Assembly: GCA_910577325.1 (NCBI GenBank)
Contig: CAJTMR010000008.1
Location: forward strand, 1 to 64,000
Direction: 5' to 3'
DNA: 64,000 nucleotides
Source of the DNA: an uncultured Parabacteroides sp.
GTDB lineage: Bacteria; Bacteroidota; Bacteroidia; Bacteroidales; Tannerellaceae
Shown here: piece after piece, positions 9,400 to 18,248 of the stretch
How the letters are laid out: each line of letters starts with the position of its first letter
Position numbering within the stretch: position 1 is the first letter of the stretch
Made by a program: the position numbers and the translations under genes
The notes under the pieces: model-generated
Told to the model about the DNA's origin: nothing
The model's input: only the letters and a program-made list of their open reading frames with translations
Database searches by the model: none

Positions 9400-9928
9400 T
9401 AAAGATGGAAAAGTTCACCGAACCGTAGACGCGATGCTGGTAAAAATAGGGCAACCCGGAGAAATCATTTGTCTTCGGATGTTCCATCACGAAGATTCCA
9501 CCATCGCGCAACAAGTCACGCTCGAAAACCAGCCCCGGCACTTCGGGCAACTCTTTCAGGGCATAAGGAGGATCGGCAAAGATGAAATCGAAACGCTGGG
9601 CCGGAGCCGAATGGAGATAACGGAAGACATCGCCGCGGATCAACGTCAGCGAATCCGTTTTCAGCTCTTTGGCGACTTTGGCGATAAAGGAGGCATGCGC
9701 ATTATTCTTCTCGACAGCCGTCACGCTCCGGCATTCGCGTGAAAGCAGCTCGAAAGAGATGCTTCCCGTCCCGGCAAACAGGTCGAGCGCATCCAACCCC
9801 TCAAAGTCGATATGGTTGGAGATCACATTGAAGATATTTTCCTTTGCAAAGTCCGTCGTCGGACGGGCGCTGAAGGAAGACGGGACATCAAAACGCCGCC
9901 GTCCGTATATTCCACTTATAATTCGCAT
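9371..9928 (-). CDS. rsmD: 16S rRNA (guanine966-N2)-methyltransferase RsmD
   Basis: A 185-residue SAM-dependent methyltransferase that modifies G966 of 16S rRNA on the small subunit. It shows the SAM-binding loop LDLFAGTGSISFE (about 46-58) and the catalytic motif FADPPYALKE (about 117-126), plus the family start MRIISGIYGRRRF. It overlaps the preceding DUF3822 gene by 13 bp, so the two are translationally linked. Its 3' end overlaps the end of cls tail to tail. Confidence 0.95.
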   Translation of the reverse strand: MRIISGIYGRRRFDVPSSFSARPTTDFAKENIFNVISNHIDFEGLDALDLFAGTGSISFELLSRECRSVTAVEKNNAHASFIAKVAKELKTDSLTLIRGDVFRYLHSAPAQRFDFIFADPPYALKELPEVPGLVFERDLLRDGGIFVMEHPKTNDFSGLPYFYQHRVYGSVNFSIFIKGGEKTDA

Positions 9929-10749
9929 AATGATAAAGTTATAAGATCCAGCGGAGCCTGCAACACCTCCGGCCCCATCAGATAGGCTTCAGAAGGAATC
10001 TCCAGCGGATCGATGTATTGTAAATAATTCCGCAACGTACTCGTTATATTACTCCGCAAGGGCACATCGCCGAAAAGACGCAACTGATCTTTCTGTTGGT
10101 CCATTCCGGTCTGTTTCCATACATATAATATATAATACAAAATATCATCCGTATGTTCATACTCGAACGAATTCACGAAAAGCAGGTTTCCTTGCGCATA
10201 GCATGCCACATCCATCCTTCGCCGATGCAGCACGACATAGAGTTGGCGGGGCAAGCGCGTACGGCTCTGCTTCTTCCACAACGAAAGCAGCGGACTGACA
10301 TGATGGACAAAACGGGGATTGACCAGAGAACGCGAACAGAACTCATACACATCCTCATCCACCCCGAAGATCAGTTCCGCCTGTTCATCTTTCAGTTCAT
10401 TGCTCAAGCAACGCCCTTCGGGAGAAGAAAAGGTAAACGCCAGCAGTTCCTCCTTCTGCTTTTCCTCAAAAACGGCTGCCGGCACAAGCGTATATTGGGA
10501 TGTGACACAAACCACATTGACCCGTTTGTAGAACCAGGTCAGGAAATCGTTTTCAAAGAAACATTCTTTCAAGGAAGAGATATATGGTTTTGTCCGGTCG
10601 AACTCGATATCTCGATAGAAGAAGCTTTCGTTCACCGAAGGGCTGTATGCGGAAAAAGAAAGTCCACCCGACCGGAGCCGGATGGACATTATGTAATTTT
10701 CCGAATGATCAGATGTTAACTTATCAGACAAGTCAATAGCCATAGGCAA
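9916..10749 (-). CDS. DUF3822 family protein
   Basis: A 277-residue protein of the DUF3822 family, which is restricted to Bacteroidetes and often sits next to rsmD, as here. The sequence has an alternating strand/helix pattern (SIRLRSGGLSFSAYSP, QLYVVLHRRRMDVACYAQGNLLFVNSFEY) that recalls an actin/ASKHA-like fold. That fold assignment is an inference. There is no signal peptide or membrane segment. It follows the 209-residue gene after 3 bp and overlaps rsmD by 13 bp, giving a three-gene operon. Function is unknown. Confidence 0.8.
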   Translation of the reverse strand: MPMAIDLSDKLTSDHSENYIMSIRLRSGGLSFSAYSPSVNESFFYRDIEFDRTKPYISSLKECFFENDFLTWFYKRVNVVCVTSQYTLVPAAVFEEKQKEELLAFTFSSPEGRCLSNELKDEQAELIFGVDEDVYEFCSRSLVNPRFVHHVSPLLSLWKKQSRTRLPRQLYVVLHRRRMDVACYAQGNLLFVNSFEYEHTDDILYYILYVWKQTGMDQQKDQLRLFGDVPLRSNITSTLRNYLQYIDPLEIPSEAYLMGPEVLQAPLDLITLSLCEL

Positions 10750-10752
10750 TGA

Positions 10753-11382
10753 TTAATCTTCCCAGTTACCTGCGTTGTTGTTGATTTCTTCAACGGAACC
10801 TACGCGCAGCCCCTGATATTTGTTCATCTTTTGGGCTCTATCCTTCAAGTTATAGACCAACTGTTTGTTCAAGTCGCCCAGATAATCGTCATACAGGACA
10901 CCGCACTGGAATACTTTTACCGTATAACCCGAGCTGGATGTCAAAGTAGCCGTGTCCATAGAGAACTGGATAGCCAGACCCGGTACATTACGCAAATCGT
11001 CTACATTATAACCTTTGCCGAACAATGTATCCACAGCTGTCACCCAAATGGTATCACGTTTGATCAAGCCTTTCTTGACGGCTTCTTTCTCAGTCATACC
11101 CTTTTCGAGCTGCTCGTCAGTCAATACACCTTCCTTGATAAGGAACGGTAATTTTTCTTCTTTCAAAAACTTACTCAGTTCATCAAAATTAGCGGCATGC
11201 ACCTTGTGAATGTTCTTGTACTCGATCTGAGCTTTACGGATATCGATCAAACGTTGTTTGATCAAAGTCTCGCGCCGTTCCTTTTCAGCATCAAACTCCT
11301 TCGGTGTCATAATACTTCTGTAGCACATGTACGCAAGCAGTAATACAGCCACAGCCAATAAAATCTTTAATGTAACTTTCAT
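10753..11382 (-). CDS. conserved Bacteroidales hypothetical protein, membrane-anchored
   Basis: A 209-residue protein that I know only as a conserved hypothetical of the order. One N-terminal transmembrane helix or uncleaved signal (about 5-22, LKILLAVAVLLLAYMCYRSI) is followed by a charged helix (about 30-60) and a soluble domain that would face the periplasm. There are two cysteines (21 and about 160) and no catalytic motif I can name. It is the first gene of the operon with DUF3822 and rsmD. A TAAATTTG -7-like box lies on the minus strand at 11423-11416. Confidence 0.75.
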   Translation of the reverse strand: MKVTLKILLAVAVLLLAYMCYRSIMTPKEFDAEKERRETLIKQRLIDIRKAQIEYKNIHKVHAANFDELSKFLKEEKLPFLIKEGVLTDEQLEKGMTEKEAVKKGLIKRDTIWVTAVDTLFGKGYNVDDLRNVPGLAIQFSMDTATLTSSSGYTVKVFQCGVLYDDYLGDLNKQLVYNLKDRAQKMNKYQGLRVGSVEEINNNAGNWED

Positions 11383-11474
11383 GGTTTATATGTTTTTTGA
11401 ATTTATTTCGTTCGGCAAATTTAAAAAAGAATATTTAATACACTACCTTTATCGCGAAAATTATTACAATCAAA

Positions 11475-12890
11475 ATGATAAATAGTTATTTAAGCCGCCA
11501 AATTACACAAAATTTCCCATATAATCCGACCGAAGACCAGGTTTTAGCGTTAAATGTCCTGTCCGCTTTCCTGCTTTCGGAAGAACCGGACTCGCTTTTA
11601 CTGCTGAAAGGATATGCAGGAACAGGCAAGACTTCGCTGGTCGGAGCTTTGGTCAGGACGATGGCGGAACTAAAACAGAAAAGCATCTTGCTCGCCCCGA
11701 CCGGGCGGGCGGCAAAGGTATTCTCCGGCTATGCCGGACAGAAAGCCTACACGATACACAAGAAAATTTACCGGCAGAAAGCCTTTTCCAACGAACCGAC
11801 AGGTTTCCATCCGGCCGACAACCTGCACAAAGACACTCTTTTCATAGTAGACGAGGCCTCGATGATCGCCAATGAAGGGCTGGATTCGTTTGTTTTCGGG
11901 ACCGGACGCCTGCTGGACGACCTGATCCAGTATGTCTATTCGGGTGAAAACTGCCGTCTGATCCTGATGGGCGATGTGGCCCAGTTGCCTCCCGTCATGC
12001 AGAGCGAAAGTCCGGCCCTGAACCCGGAAATACTGAGGGGGTATAACCTGAAAGTGCAGGAAATCGCCCTCACCCAGGTTGTCCGCCAAAGCGAAGACTC
12101 AGGAATCCTGTTCAACGCCACCCGTCTCCGCGATGCCCTGCGGAACGAGACGGTCGAAATTTTCCCTAAGCTAAAGTTAAAGGGGTTCCGGGATTTCAGG
12201 AAGGTGAACGGTGACGAACTGATCGAAGAGATATCTTCTGCCTACAGCCGGGACGGGATCGAAGAGACCATGATTATTTCGCGTTCCAACAAACGGGCTA
12301 CCATATATAACAACGGTATCCGCAACCGCATCCTGTACCGGGAAGAGGAACTTTCCTGCGGCGACCGGCTGATGATCGCAAAGAACAACTATTTCTGGAC
12401 TGCCGGCAATAAGGAGATGGACTTCATCGCAAACGGGGAAATCATACAGGTACTCCGCGTACGAAGGACTTACGAACTCTATGGATTCCGTTTCGCCGAC
12501 GTATCGGTCCGTTTTCAGGATTACGATCTCGAGATGGAGGTCAAGATCCTGCTCGACACCTTACAGACAGACGCCCCCGCATTGCCGAAAGAGCTCAATG
12601 ACAAACTTTTCTATACCATACTCGAAGATTACGAAGACATCCCTACAAAGGCGGGAAAGATGAAAAAGATGAAAGCCGACCCGCACTACAACGTCCTGCA
12701 AGTCAAATTCGCATACGCCGTCACCTGCCACAAGGCGCAGGGCGGCCAATGGATGAATGTCTTCCTGGACATAGGCTATGTCACCGAAAAGATGCTTGGC
12801 GAAGATTTCTACCGCTGGCTTTACACCGCCTTTACCCGCGCGACCCACCGGCTTTACCTGGTTAATTTGCCGGAAGAATTCGAAGAGTAA
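11475..12890 (+). CDS. RecD-like ATP-dependent DNA helicase
   Basis: A 471-residue superfamily 1 helicase of the short RecD2/UvrD_C_2 type. Visible motifs are Walker A in KGYAGTGKTSLVGAL (about 44-58), Walker B IVDEASMI (about 123-130), MGDVAQLPPV (motif III) and, at the C-terminus, VTCHKAQGGQW and YTAFTRATHRLYLV (motifs V-VI, about 415-465). It unwinds DNA 5'-3' by family analogy; no RecB or RecC subunits are nearby, so it works alone. It is divergent from the operon to its left. Confidence 0.9.
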   Translation: MINSYLSRQITQNFPYNPTEDQVLALNVLSAFLLSEEPDSLLLLKGYAGTGKTSLVGALVRTMAELKQKSILLAPTGRAAKVFSGYAGQKAYTIHKKIYRQKAFSNEPTGFHPADNLHKDTLFIVDEASMIANEGLDSFVFGTGRLLDDLIQYVYSGENCRLILMGDVAQLPPVMQSESPALNPEILRGYNLKVQEIALTQVVRQSEDSGILFNATRLRDALRNETVEIFPKLKLKGFRDFRKVNGDELIEEISSAYSRDGIEETMIISRSNKRATIYNNGIRNRILYREEELSCGDRLMIAKNNYFWTAGNKEMDFIANGEIIQVLRVRRTYELYGFRFADVSVRFQDYDLEMEVKILLDTLQTDAPALPKELNDKLFYTILEDYEDIPTKAGKMKKMKADPHYNVLQVKFAYAVTCHKAQGGQWMNVFLDIGYVTEKMLGEDFYRWLYTAFTRATHRLYLVNLPEEFEE

Positions 12891-12894
12891 CAAT

Positions 12895-12967
12895 AGTTTC
12901 ATAGGCATGAAACTTTTAGTTCCAGGGCTTGAAACCATCGGTTTCACCTGATGAAACTTTTAGTTCC
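12895..12967. repeat. TGAAAC/GTTTCA interspersed palindromic repeat cluster (copy 1)
   Basis: The gap between the helicase and surE is filled by short palindromes. They are AGTTTCAT..ATGAAACT (12895-12914), TGAAACCATCGGTTTCA (12930-12946), and two copies of the 16-mer TGAAACTTTTAGTTCC (12908-12923 and 12952-12967). The same 16-mer occurs in inverted orientation at 34682-34697 within a similar cluster. The function is unknown. Confidence 0.75.
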
Positions 12968-13011
12968 AAGACATGAAGCTTCCGGGAGACGGAGAACTTG
13001 GAGAAATTTTA

Positions 13012-13019
13012 TATATTTG
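13012..13019 (+). promoter_or_regulatory. -7 element (TATATTTG) of the surE-lpxB operon
   Basis: TATATTTG fits TAnnTTTG exactly and lies 22 bp before the surE ATG at 13042. Its position rules out the longer upstream start at 12973. The -33 box is weak. Confidence 0.5.
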
Positions 13020-13041
13020 TGTGCAATTAAATAAAGACACG

Positions 13042-13815
13042 ATGAACGACAGACCGCTTATTCTGATTACAAACGATGACGGCGTTGGAGCCAAAGGGAT
13101 AAAAGAGTTGACCGAGTGCCTCAGGGACTTGGGAGATATTGTGGTTTTTGCTCCCGACGGCCCCCGCTCGGGAATGGCAAGCGCAATCACCTCGCTCGTA
13201 CCGCTCAAGTACACATTGGTAAAGAAAGAACCAGGACTGACGGTTTACAGTTGTACCGGGACTCCGGTCGATTGCGTGAAGCTGGCCATCAACGAAGTGC
13301 TCGAACGCAAGCCCGACCTGCTGGCCTCCGGGATCAATCATGGCGGCAACCATGCCATCTGCATCCAGTATTCCGGTACGATGGGAGCGGCAGCCGAAGG
13401 ATGTGTGTTCGGCATTCCTTCGATAGGCATGTCGCTCCTGGATCACCGCCCGGATGCCGACTTCACCGAGAGTTGCCGCTTAGGGCGCATGCTTGCACGG
13501 CGGATCATAAAGGAAGGATTGCCGCATGGCACTTACCTGAACCTGAATGTCCCCGATATCCCGAACGTAAAAGGGATGAAGGTATGCCGGCAGGCGGAGG
13601 GACGCTGGACCAATGAGTTCAAACGGTCGGAAAACGCGACGGGCGAACCAGTGTTCTGGCTTGCCGGCTCATTCGAGAATGCCAAACCGATCCATGCCGA
13701 CAACGACACGTTGGCGCTTGACAGCGGCTACGCTTCGCTTGTCCCTTGCAAGATAGATGTGACGAACTATGATTTTTTAGCGCTCCTAAAAAAACAGTTG
13801 AAAGATGAGAATTGA
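13042..13815 (+). CDS. surE: 5'/3'-nucleotidase SurE
   Basis: A 257-residue metal-dependent nucleoside monophosphate phosphatase with stationary-phase survival roles in other bacteria. The N-terminus ILITNDDGVGAKGI holds the two metal-binding aspartates. Further family motifs are GPRSGMASAIT, GTPVDCVKLA and ASGINHGGN. The start at 13042 gives the normal family length and lies downstream of the -7 element. lpxB follows 28 bp later, probably in the same operon. Confidence 0.95.
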   Translation: MNDRPLILITNDDGVGAKGIKELTECLRDLGDIVVFAPDGPRSGMASAITSLVPLKYTLVKKEPGLTVYSCTGTPVDCVKLAINEVLERKPDLLASGINHGGNHAICIQYSGTMGAAAEGCVFGIPSIGMSLLDHRPDADFTESCRLGRMLARRIIKEGLPHGTYLNLNVPDIPNVKGMKVCRQAEGRWTNEFKRSENATGEPVFWLAGSFENAKPIHADNDTLALDSGYASLVPCKIDVTNYDFLALLKKQLKDEN

Positions 13816-13843
13816 AAGGTAAAAAGTCGGTAACTGGAAAAAC

Positions 13844-14977
13844 ATGAAATATTTTCTGATAGCAGGCGAAGCTTCCGGTGATCTGCATGCCTCCAATCTG
13901 ATGGCCGCGCTGAAGAAGCTGGATGCGGAAGCGGACTTCCGTTTCCTCGGAGGCGACCTTATGCTGGCGGCCGGAGGAACGCTAGTGAAACATTACAAGG
14001 ATATGGCTTTCATGGGCTTTATCCCCGTACTGCTCAATCTCGGCACGATCCTGGACAACATGAAAGCCTGCCAGGAAGAAATCCGGCAGTACCGCCCCGA
14101 CGTGGTGATCCTGATCGATTACCCGGGTTTCAACCTGAAAATAGCCAAATATGTAAAGACGCAGCTGGGACTGCCGGTCTACTATTATATCTCCCCCAAG
14201 ATATGGGCCTGGAAGCAATATCGTATCAAGGACTTCCGCCGCTATGTGGACCGGATGTTCTGCATCCTGCCTTTCGAAGTGGAGTTTTTCCGCAGCCTCG
14301 ACTATCCGGTGGATTATGTGGGCAACCCTTCGGTCGATTCGGTGGCCGGCTATATGGCAAAACAGACAGACACTCCGGACACTTTCCGCCAGGACGAGCG
14401 CTTGGACGAACGTCCCATACTGGCACTGCTGGCAGGTAGCCGCCGCCAGGAAATCAAAGGAAACCTCCCGACCATGCTGAAGGTGGCGGCCGCCTATCCG
14501 GGCCACCAACCCGTAATAGCCGGTGCTCCCGGACTGGAACCCGAATATTACAGGCAATACATCGGCGATGCGGATGTCAAGATCGTGTTCGGCAAAACCT
14601 ACCCTCTCCTCAGCCATAGTGACGCGGCGCTGGTCACATCGGGGACGGCTACGCTCGAAACATCGCTTTTCCGCGTGCCGCAAGTCGTCTGCTACCATAT
14701 TGCTGCCGGGAAGCTGGCAAGTTTCGTTTTCCGCCATTTCTTCCATACGAAATACATTTCGCTGGTCAACCTGATAGCCGGGCGCGAAGTGGTGCAGGAG
14801 TTGTTCGGAGCCCGATTTTCATACAACCAGATACATGACGAGCTGGGACGCGTCCTGAACGATCCGGTCTACCGCAATCGCATGCTCGATGGCTACGACG
14901 GGATTATCCGCCAACTCGGCAAGCCGGGCGCTTCCCGCCGGACAGCGGAACTCATTTACCAATCACTGAAGCATTAA
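13844..14977 (+). CDS. lpxB: lipid-A-disaccharide synthase LpxB
   Basis: A 377-residue GT-B glycosyltransferase that joins UDP-2,3-diacylglucosamine and lipid X (2,3-diacylglucosamine 1-phosphate) to form the lipid A disaccharide at the inner membrane. It begins with the hallmark YFLIAGEASGDLHASNLMAAL. It also keeps YYISPKIWAWKQYRIKDFRR and, near residue 265, the nucleotide-binding stretch ALVTSGTATLETSLF. The length matches the family. It follows surE in a two-gene unit seen in other Bacteroidales. Confidence 0.95.
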   Translation: MKYFLIAGEASGDLHASNLMAALKKLDAEADFRFLGGDLMLAAGGTLVKHYKDMAFMGFIPVLLNLGTILDNMKACQEEIRQYRPDVVILIDYPGFNLKIAKYVKTQLGLPVYYYISPKIWAWKQYRIKDFRRYVDRMFCILPFEVEFFRSLDYPVDYVGNPSVDSVAGYMAKQTDTPDTFRQDERLDERPILALLAGSRRQEIKGNLPTMLKVAAAYPGHQPVIAGAPGLEPEYYRQYIGDADVKIVFGKTYPLLSHSDAALVTSGTATLETSLFRVPQVVCYHIAAGKLASFVFRHFFHTKYISLVNLIAGREVVQELFGARFSYNQIHDELGRVLNDPVYRNRMLDGYDGIIRQLGKPGASRRTAELIYQSLKH

Positions 14978-15063
14978 CATCTTTTATCAACAGTCTTTGC
15001 AGCATTTACAGCGTGTTTACCATCTTCCTTTTCAGAAGAAAAATAAACAAATTAAATACATTT

Positions 15064-15798
15064 ATGAAGACGTTAAAAAGTTTTATGCTATTGGTTGGAA
15101 TCCTGTTGGGTTCTACTGTTTTTTATTCTTGTTTGGATAATGATGATGCTTACAGCGAATTTTGGAGAGATAGCATCCAGGCGATTGTAACGGTAAAGCC
15201 ATTGAGTGATAATTCTTATTACATGCAACTCGATGATACCACGACACTATTCCCGACAAACTCATATACGCCTCAGAACCTGAAAGAAATCCGCGCGTTC
15301 GTTATATACAAGAACGATGAAAAGAAGACCGACGGCTATGACCAGTCTGTCCAGTTGCTCCGAATGGACACTCTTCTGACAAAACAGGTCGCTCCTGGTC
15401 TGGGCGCGGAGAACGATTCTTACTACGGAACGGACATGCTGGCCTTGAATGGCAGTAGCATTTGGGCCAAGAACGGGGTGTGGATCGAGGACGGATATAT
15501 CACATTCGACTTCTATATCCAAAGAGGATACAACGACAATGTCAAGCATTTCCTAAACCTGGTACAGACAAACAGTGCCGATCCGTATGAGCTGGAGTTC
15601 CGCCATAACGCATACGGCAATATCGACCCGTCCGTCAGGCCCTCAGCCGGCTTGGTTTCCTTCAAGCTCGACAAGTTGCCGGACACGGAAGGCAAGACCG
15701 TGAAGTTGAAGATCAAATACAAATCTTTCGTTTCAAACGACTACAAGACCGTCGAGTTGGATTACAAGTCAAAAGAGACGGAAGATATGGAAGACTGA
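15064..15798 (+). CDS. NigD-like lipoprotein
   Basis: A 244-residue lipoprotein with the signal MKTLKSFMLLVGILLGSTVFYSC (lipid Cys at about 23). The rest resembles the NigD-like family: an N-terminal OB-like domain (WRDSIQAIVTVKPL, YYMQLDDTTTLFP, about 30-100), then a beta-rich domain to the end. I chose the ATG at 15064 because the residues before it do not form part of a signal peptide. The name comes from a bacteriocin-region gene in Prevotella. Most family members have no known role and sit singly in genomes, as here. A hairpin terminator follows. Confidence 0.82.
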   Translation: MKTLKSFMLLVGILLGSTVFYSCLDNDDAYSEFWRDSIQAIVTVKPLSDNSYYMQLDDTTTLFPTNSYTPQNLKEIRAFVIYKNDEKKTDGYDQSVQLLRMDTLLTKQVAPGLGAENDSYYGTDMLALNGSSIWAKNGVWIEDGYITFDFYIQRGYNDNVKHFLNLVQTNSADPYELEFRHNAYGNIDPSVRPSAGLVSFKLDKLPDTEGKTVKLKIKYKSFVSNDYKTVELDYKSKETEDMED

Positions 15799-15845
15799 TA
15801 ACCTTCCCACATAACTTTTATTTTTATCATTTAGTTCAGAGAGAA

Positions 15846-15880
15846 AGAAAGGCATCGGGATGATGCTTTTCTTTTTTTGT
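15846..15880 (+). terminator. Rho-independent terminator after the NigD-like gene
   Basis: AAAGGCATC (15848-15856) pairs with GATGCTTTT (15862-15870) across a short loop and is followed by CTTTTTTTGTTTTTT. This is a clear intrinsic terminator on the plus strand. Confidence 0.75.
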
Positions 15881-15931
15881 TTTTTATGGTGCAAAGATGC
15901 AACGTTCATCCGGCCTCCCTCGTTTATATCT

Positions 15932-16480
15932 ATGAAAATGGAAGAAACAAATACACATCTGATCAAAAGATGCCGGCGTGGTGACAAAACCGCGCAGCTT
16001 GCGCTTTACAAGCAATTCGCACAGCAGTTGTATGTCGCCTGCCTGCGTATCGTCGGTGATGCGTCGGAAGCGGAGGAAGCGATGCAGGACTCTTTTCTGA
16101 AAATATTCACCCGCCTGGACCAGTATCAGGATGGACAATGTTTCGAAGCATGGATACACCGCATAGCCGTCCATACAGCCATTGATTATATGCGCCGGCA
16201 GCTCCCCGGCCGGGAAGAACTCACGGATAACTACACCGAACCCGACGACGACGGGCCGGACGAAGAGGAAATCCGCTATTCGGTCGCCCAGGTGAAGGAA
16301 GCTTGCAAGAAACTGCCCGCCGGCTATCGCGTGATCCTCTCGCTCTACCTCTTTGAGGGATACGATATGGAAGAGATTGCCTCCATCCTGAAGATCCGGC
16401 CGCCGAGCGTGCGTAGCCAGTATCTCAGGGCAAAACGCAAACTGTTGAATATAATAGCAGCAAATAAAGAAAATGGATAA
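15932..16480 (+). CDS. ECF-type RNA polymerase sigma-70 factor
   Basis: A 182-residue sigma factor. Region 2 (about 15-90) includes LYKQFAQQLYVACLRIVGD and AEEAMQDSFLKIFTRLDQY. Region 4 (about 120-175) includes LPAGYRVILSLYLFEGYDMEEIASIL. An acidic linker (EPDDDGPDEEE) joins them. ATGs at 15932 and 15938 are both possible; residues further upstream lack similarity. It overlaps the next gene by 8 bp, so sigma and putative anti-sigma are translationally coupled. A DUF4097-type protein completes the operon. Confidence 0.9.
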   Translation: MKMEETNTHLIKRCRRGDKTAQLALYKQFAQQLYVACLRIVGDASEAEEAMQDSFLKIFTRLDQYQDGQCFEAWIHRIAVHTAIDYMRRQLPGREELTDNYTEPDDDGPDEEEIRYSVAQVKEACKKLPAGYRVILSLYLFEGYDMEEIASILKIRPPSVRSQYLRAKRKLLNIIAANKENG

Positions 16481-17000
16481 ACTGAAAAATTTCATAGACA
16501 TGAACCGGGAAGCTTTCGAAGACGACCTGTTGCCTGAAGGCCACCTCGGACGTTTCGAACAGAAACTGGCCGCCCCGCGCAAAAGCCGGGTGACATTGCA
16601 TATCTTCTGCGCCTTCGCCGCGGCAGCTTGCATCGCCCTGCTGCTTCTTTTCAAACTACCGGGCGGCACGCCTTTGCATACGCAACCCGGACAGGCGCAT
16701 ACCTGCGAGATGAAAGAGGAGATAGAGGAACTCCGTCTCTACTACAACATGCAAATGAACAACATCATCTCTCAAATGCAAATAATATATAAACAGCGGC
16801 AAACTCCCGGAACGGAAAAACTCTTGGAAGAAACAGAGCGTGTCCTGACTGACAATTGCAAGTTCGAGGAAACGGTCCTTCCGACTCTGCCTTGCTCCAA
16901 CACCGTCCTCTATGCCATGAACCTGCATTACAGCGTCAGCCTGGAGAGCCTCAACATCATGTTAAGGCAGATGGAGAATATGAAGACTACAAATAAATAA
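16473..17000 (+). CDS. putative anti-sigma factor, single-pass membrane protein
   Basis: A 175-residue protein with a short cytoplasmic N-terminus (about 1-42) and one transmembrane helix (about 43-63, HIFCAFAAAACIALLLLFKL). A periplasmic part follows with helical, coiled-coil-like stretches (EMKEEIEELRLYYNMQMNNII). I know no name for the family. The N-terminal FIDMNREAFEDDLLPEGHLGRFEQKL pattern is typical of short membrane proteins encoded after Bacteroidetes sigma genes. The 8-bp overlap with the sigma gene supports the anti-sigma call, which is an inference. Confidence 0.7.
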   Translation: MDKLKNFIDMNREAFEDDLLPEGHLGRFEQKLAAPRKSRVTLHIFCAFAAAACIALLLLFKLPGGTPLHTQPGQAHTCEMKEEIEELRLYYNMQMNNIISQMQIIYKQRQTPGTEKLLEETERVLTDNCKFEETVLPTLPCSNTVLYAMNLHYSVSLESLNIMLRQMENMKTTNK

Positions 17001-17015
17001 TAAAATAACAAACAA

Positions 17016-18155
17016 ATGAAAGCAACTTATCAACATCCAGCGGCCGGCAAGCAGTCCCTATTCAGACCTTGCCTGCTTATGCTCCTGGTCCTGTTTTGCA
17101 GTTTACCCGGTTGGAGCAACAAACAGGAAAACATCAAGAAAAAGGAAATCAACAAAAGTTTCAACGTCGGTAAAAACGACATCCTGCAGGTGGACAACCG
17201 CTTCGGGAACATCACAATCACGCACGGGAACAAGAGCGAAGTATCCATCCGTGTCGTAATCGAAGCAAAAGCCCGCAATAACGAGAAGGCACAGGCCATC
17301 ATCGACCGTGTCAACATCCGGATGGAAAAGACGGGCAATACGATTTCGGCCGTTACCAACCTGAAACCACAGAACGGGGATGGCGGTTCCAACGAATCCT
17401 TCTCCATCAATTACTATGTCAATATGCCATCCGAATTGACATGCGACCTGACACAAAAGTACGGTAATATCATCATGCCGGAAAACAATAAAGGGAAATG
17501 CGACTTGCATGTCAAATACGGCAACCTCAATGGCGGGAACTTCACGGGAGCGCTCAACATAAACGTGAAATATGGCAACATGGACATCGCCGATGTCGAC
17601 AACGCGACTTTGGACTTGGCCTATTGCGACAAATCCTCCATTCGCAACGGTTCGCAACTGAATATCGACAGTAAATACTCCAAACTCTATCTCGGAAACG
17701 TCCGAAAGATGAATGTCAAAGCCAAATATGGCGACATCCATATCGACAGGTTGAACAGCGGTTACATGGAACTGAAATACGGAAAATGCGAAATGGGCGA
17801 GCTGAAACAAGACATCAACGTGGATGATCTGAGCTACAGCACACTTACCATCAAAGACCTCGCCAGCAACTTCGACAAGATCAATATAGATGCTCGCTAC
17901 AGCAACCTGAATATTTATATTGATGTGAACGCTTCCTTCCGCATCGCGGCCAACAATATGAAATACAGCAACTGCAAGATTCAGGGCAAATTCCATATCC
18001 GGGATCGTAATCGGAACGAAAACTCATCCGGTTTCGATAGCCGTGACAATCAAAAGGACAAAAGCAACTACACCATCGATGTCAACAACGGCAAAAACGG
18101 CCACATCAATTTCGAAGGAAACAACTACAGTAACATACATGTGATGGCTAAATAA
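17016..18155 (+). CDS. DUF4097-like beta-strand repeat protein, exported
   Basis: A 379-residue protein with an N-terminal export signal (hydrophobic about 18-34, LLMLLVLFCSLPGWS). The mature part is a repetitive right-handed beta structure: units of about 20 residues recur with the pattern KYGNxxI/L (TQKYGNIIM, VKYGNLNGG, VKYGNMDIA, AKYGDIHID, LKYGKCEMG). This matches the DUF4097 (putative adhesin) fold. It is the third gene of the sigma/anti-sigma operon. Such trios occur widely in Bacteroidetes and may sense or respond to envelope state, but the function is not established. A bidirectional terminator follows. Confidence 0.8.
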   Translation: MKATYQHPAAGKQSLFRPCLLMLLVLFCSLPGWSNKQENIKKKEINKSFNVGKNDILQVDNRFGNITITHGNKSEVSIRVVIEAKARNNEKAQAIIDRVNIRMEKTGNTISAVTNLKPQNGDGGSNESFSINYYVNMPSELTCDLTQKYGNIIMPENNKGKCDLHVKYGNLNGGNFTGALNINVKYGNMDIADVDNATLDLAYCDKSSIRNGSQLNIDSKYSKLYLGNVRKMNVKAKYGDIHIDRLNSGYMELKYGKCEMGELKQDINVDDLSYSTLTIKDLASNFDKINIDARYSNLNIYIDVNASFRIAANNMKYSNCKIQGKFHIRDRNRNENSSGFDSRDNQKDKSNYTIDVNNGKNGHINFEGNNYSNIHVMAK

Positions 18156-18188
18156 GATTTGATCCTCCTCTGGATCAGACCACACAAA

Positions 18189-18224
18189 AAGCCCCGACAT
18201 CCAAACGATATCGGGGCTTCTTTA
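18189..18224. terminator. bidirectional terminator between convergent genes
   Basis: AAGCCCCGA (18189-18197) pairs with TCGGGGCTT (18211-18219). A-rich sequence lies before and TCTTTAT after it, so it can act on the plus-strand DUF4097 operon and on the minus-strand DUF1080 gene. Confidence 0.7.
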
Positions 18225-18248
18225 TGTTATAGCTATGAGAACGGCAGC

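Noticed and set aside
12895..12967. CRISPR array
   Set aside because: The repeats are short palindromes without regular spacing, unique spacers or cas genes. The same holds for the cluster at 34.6 kb.
12973..13041. A longer N-terminus for SurE
   Set aside because: The -7 promoter element lies within this stretch and the extra 23 residues do not match the family.
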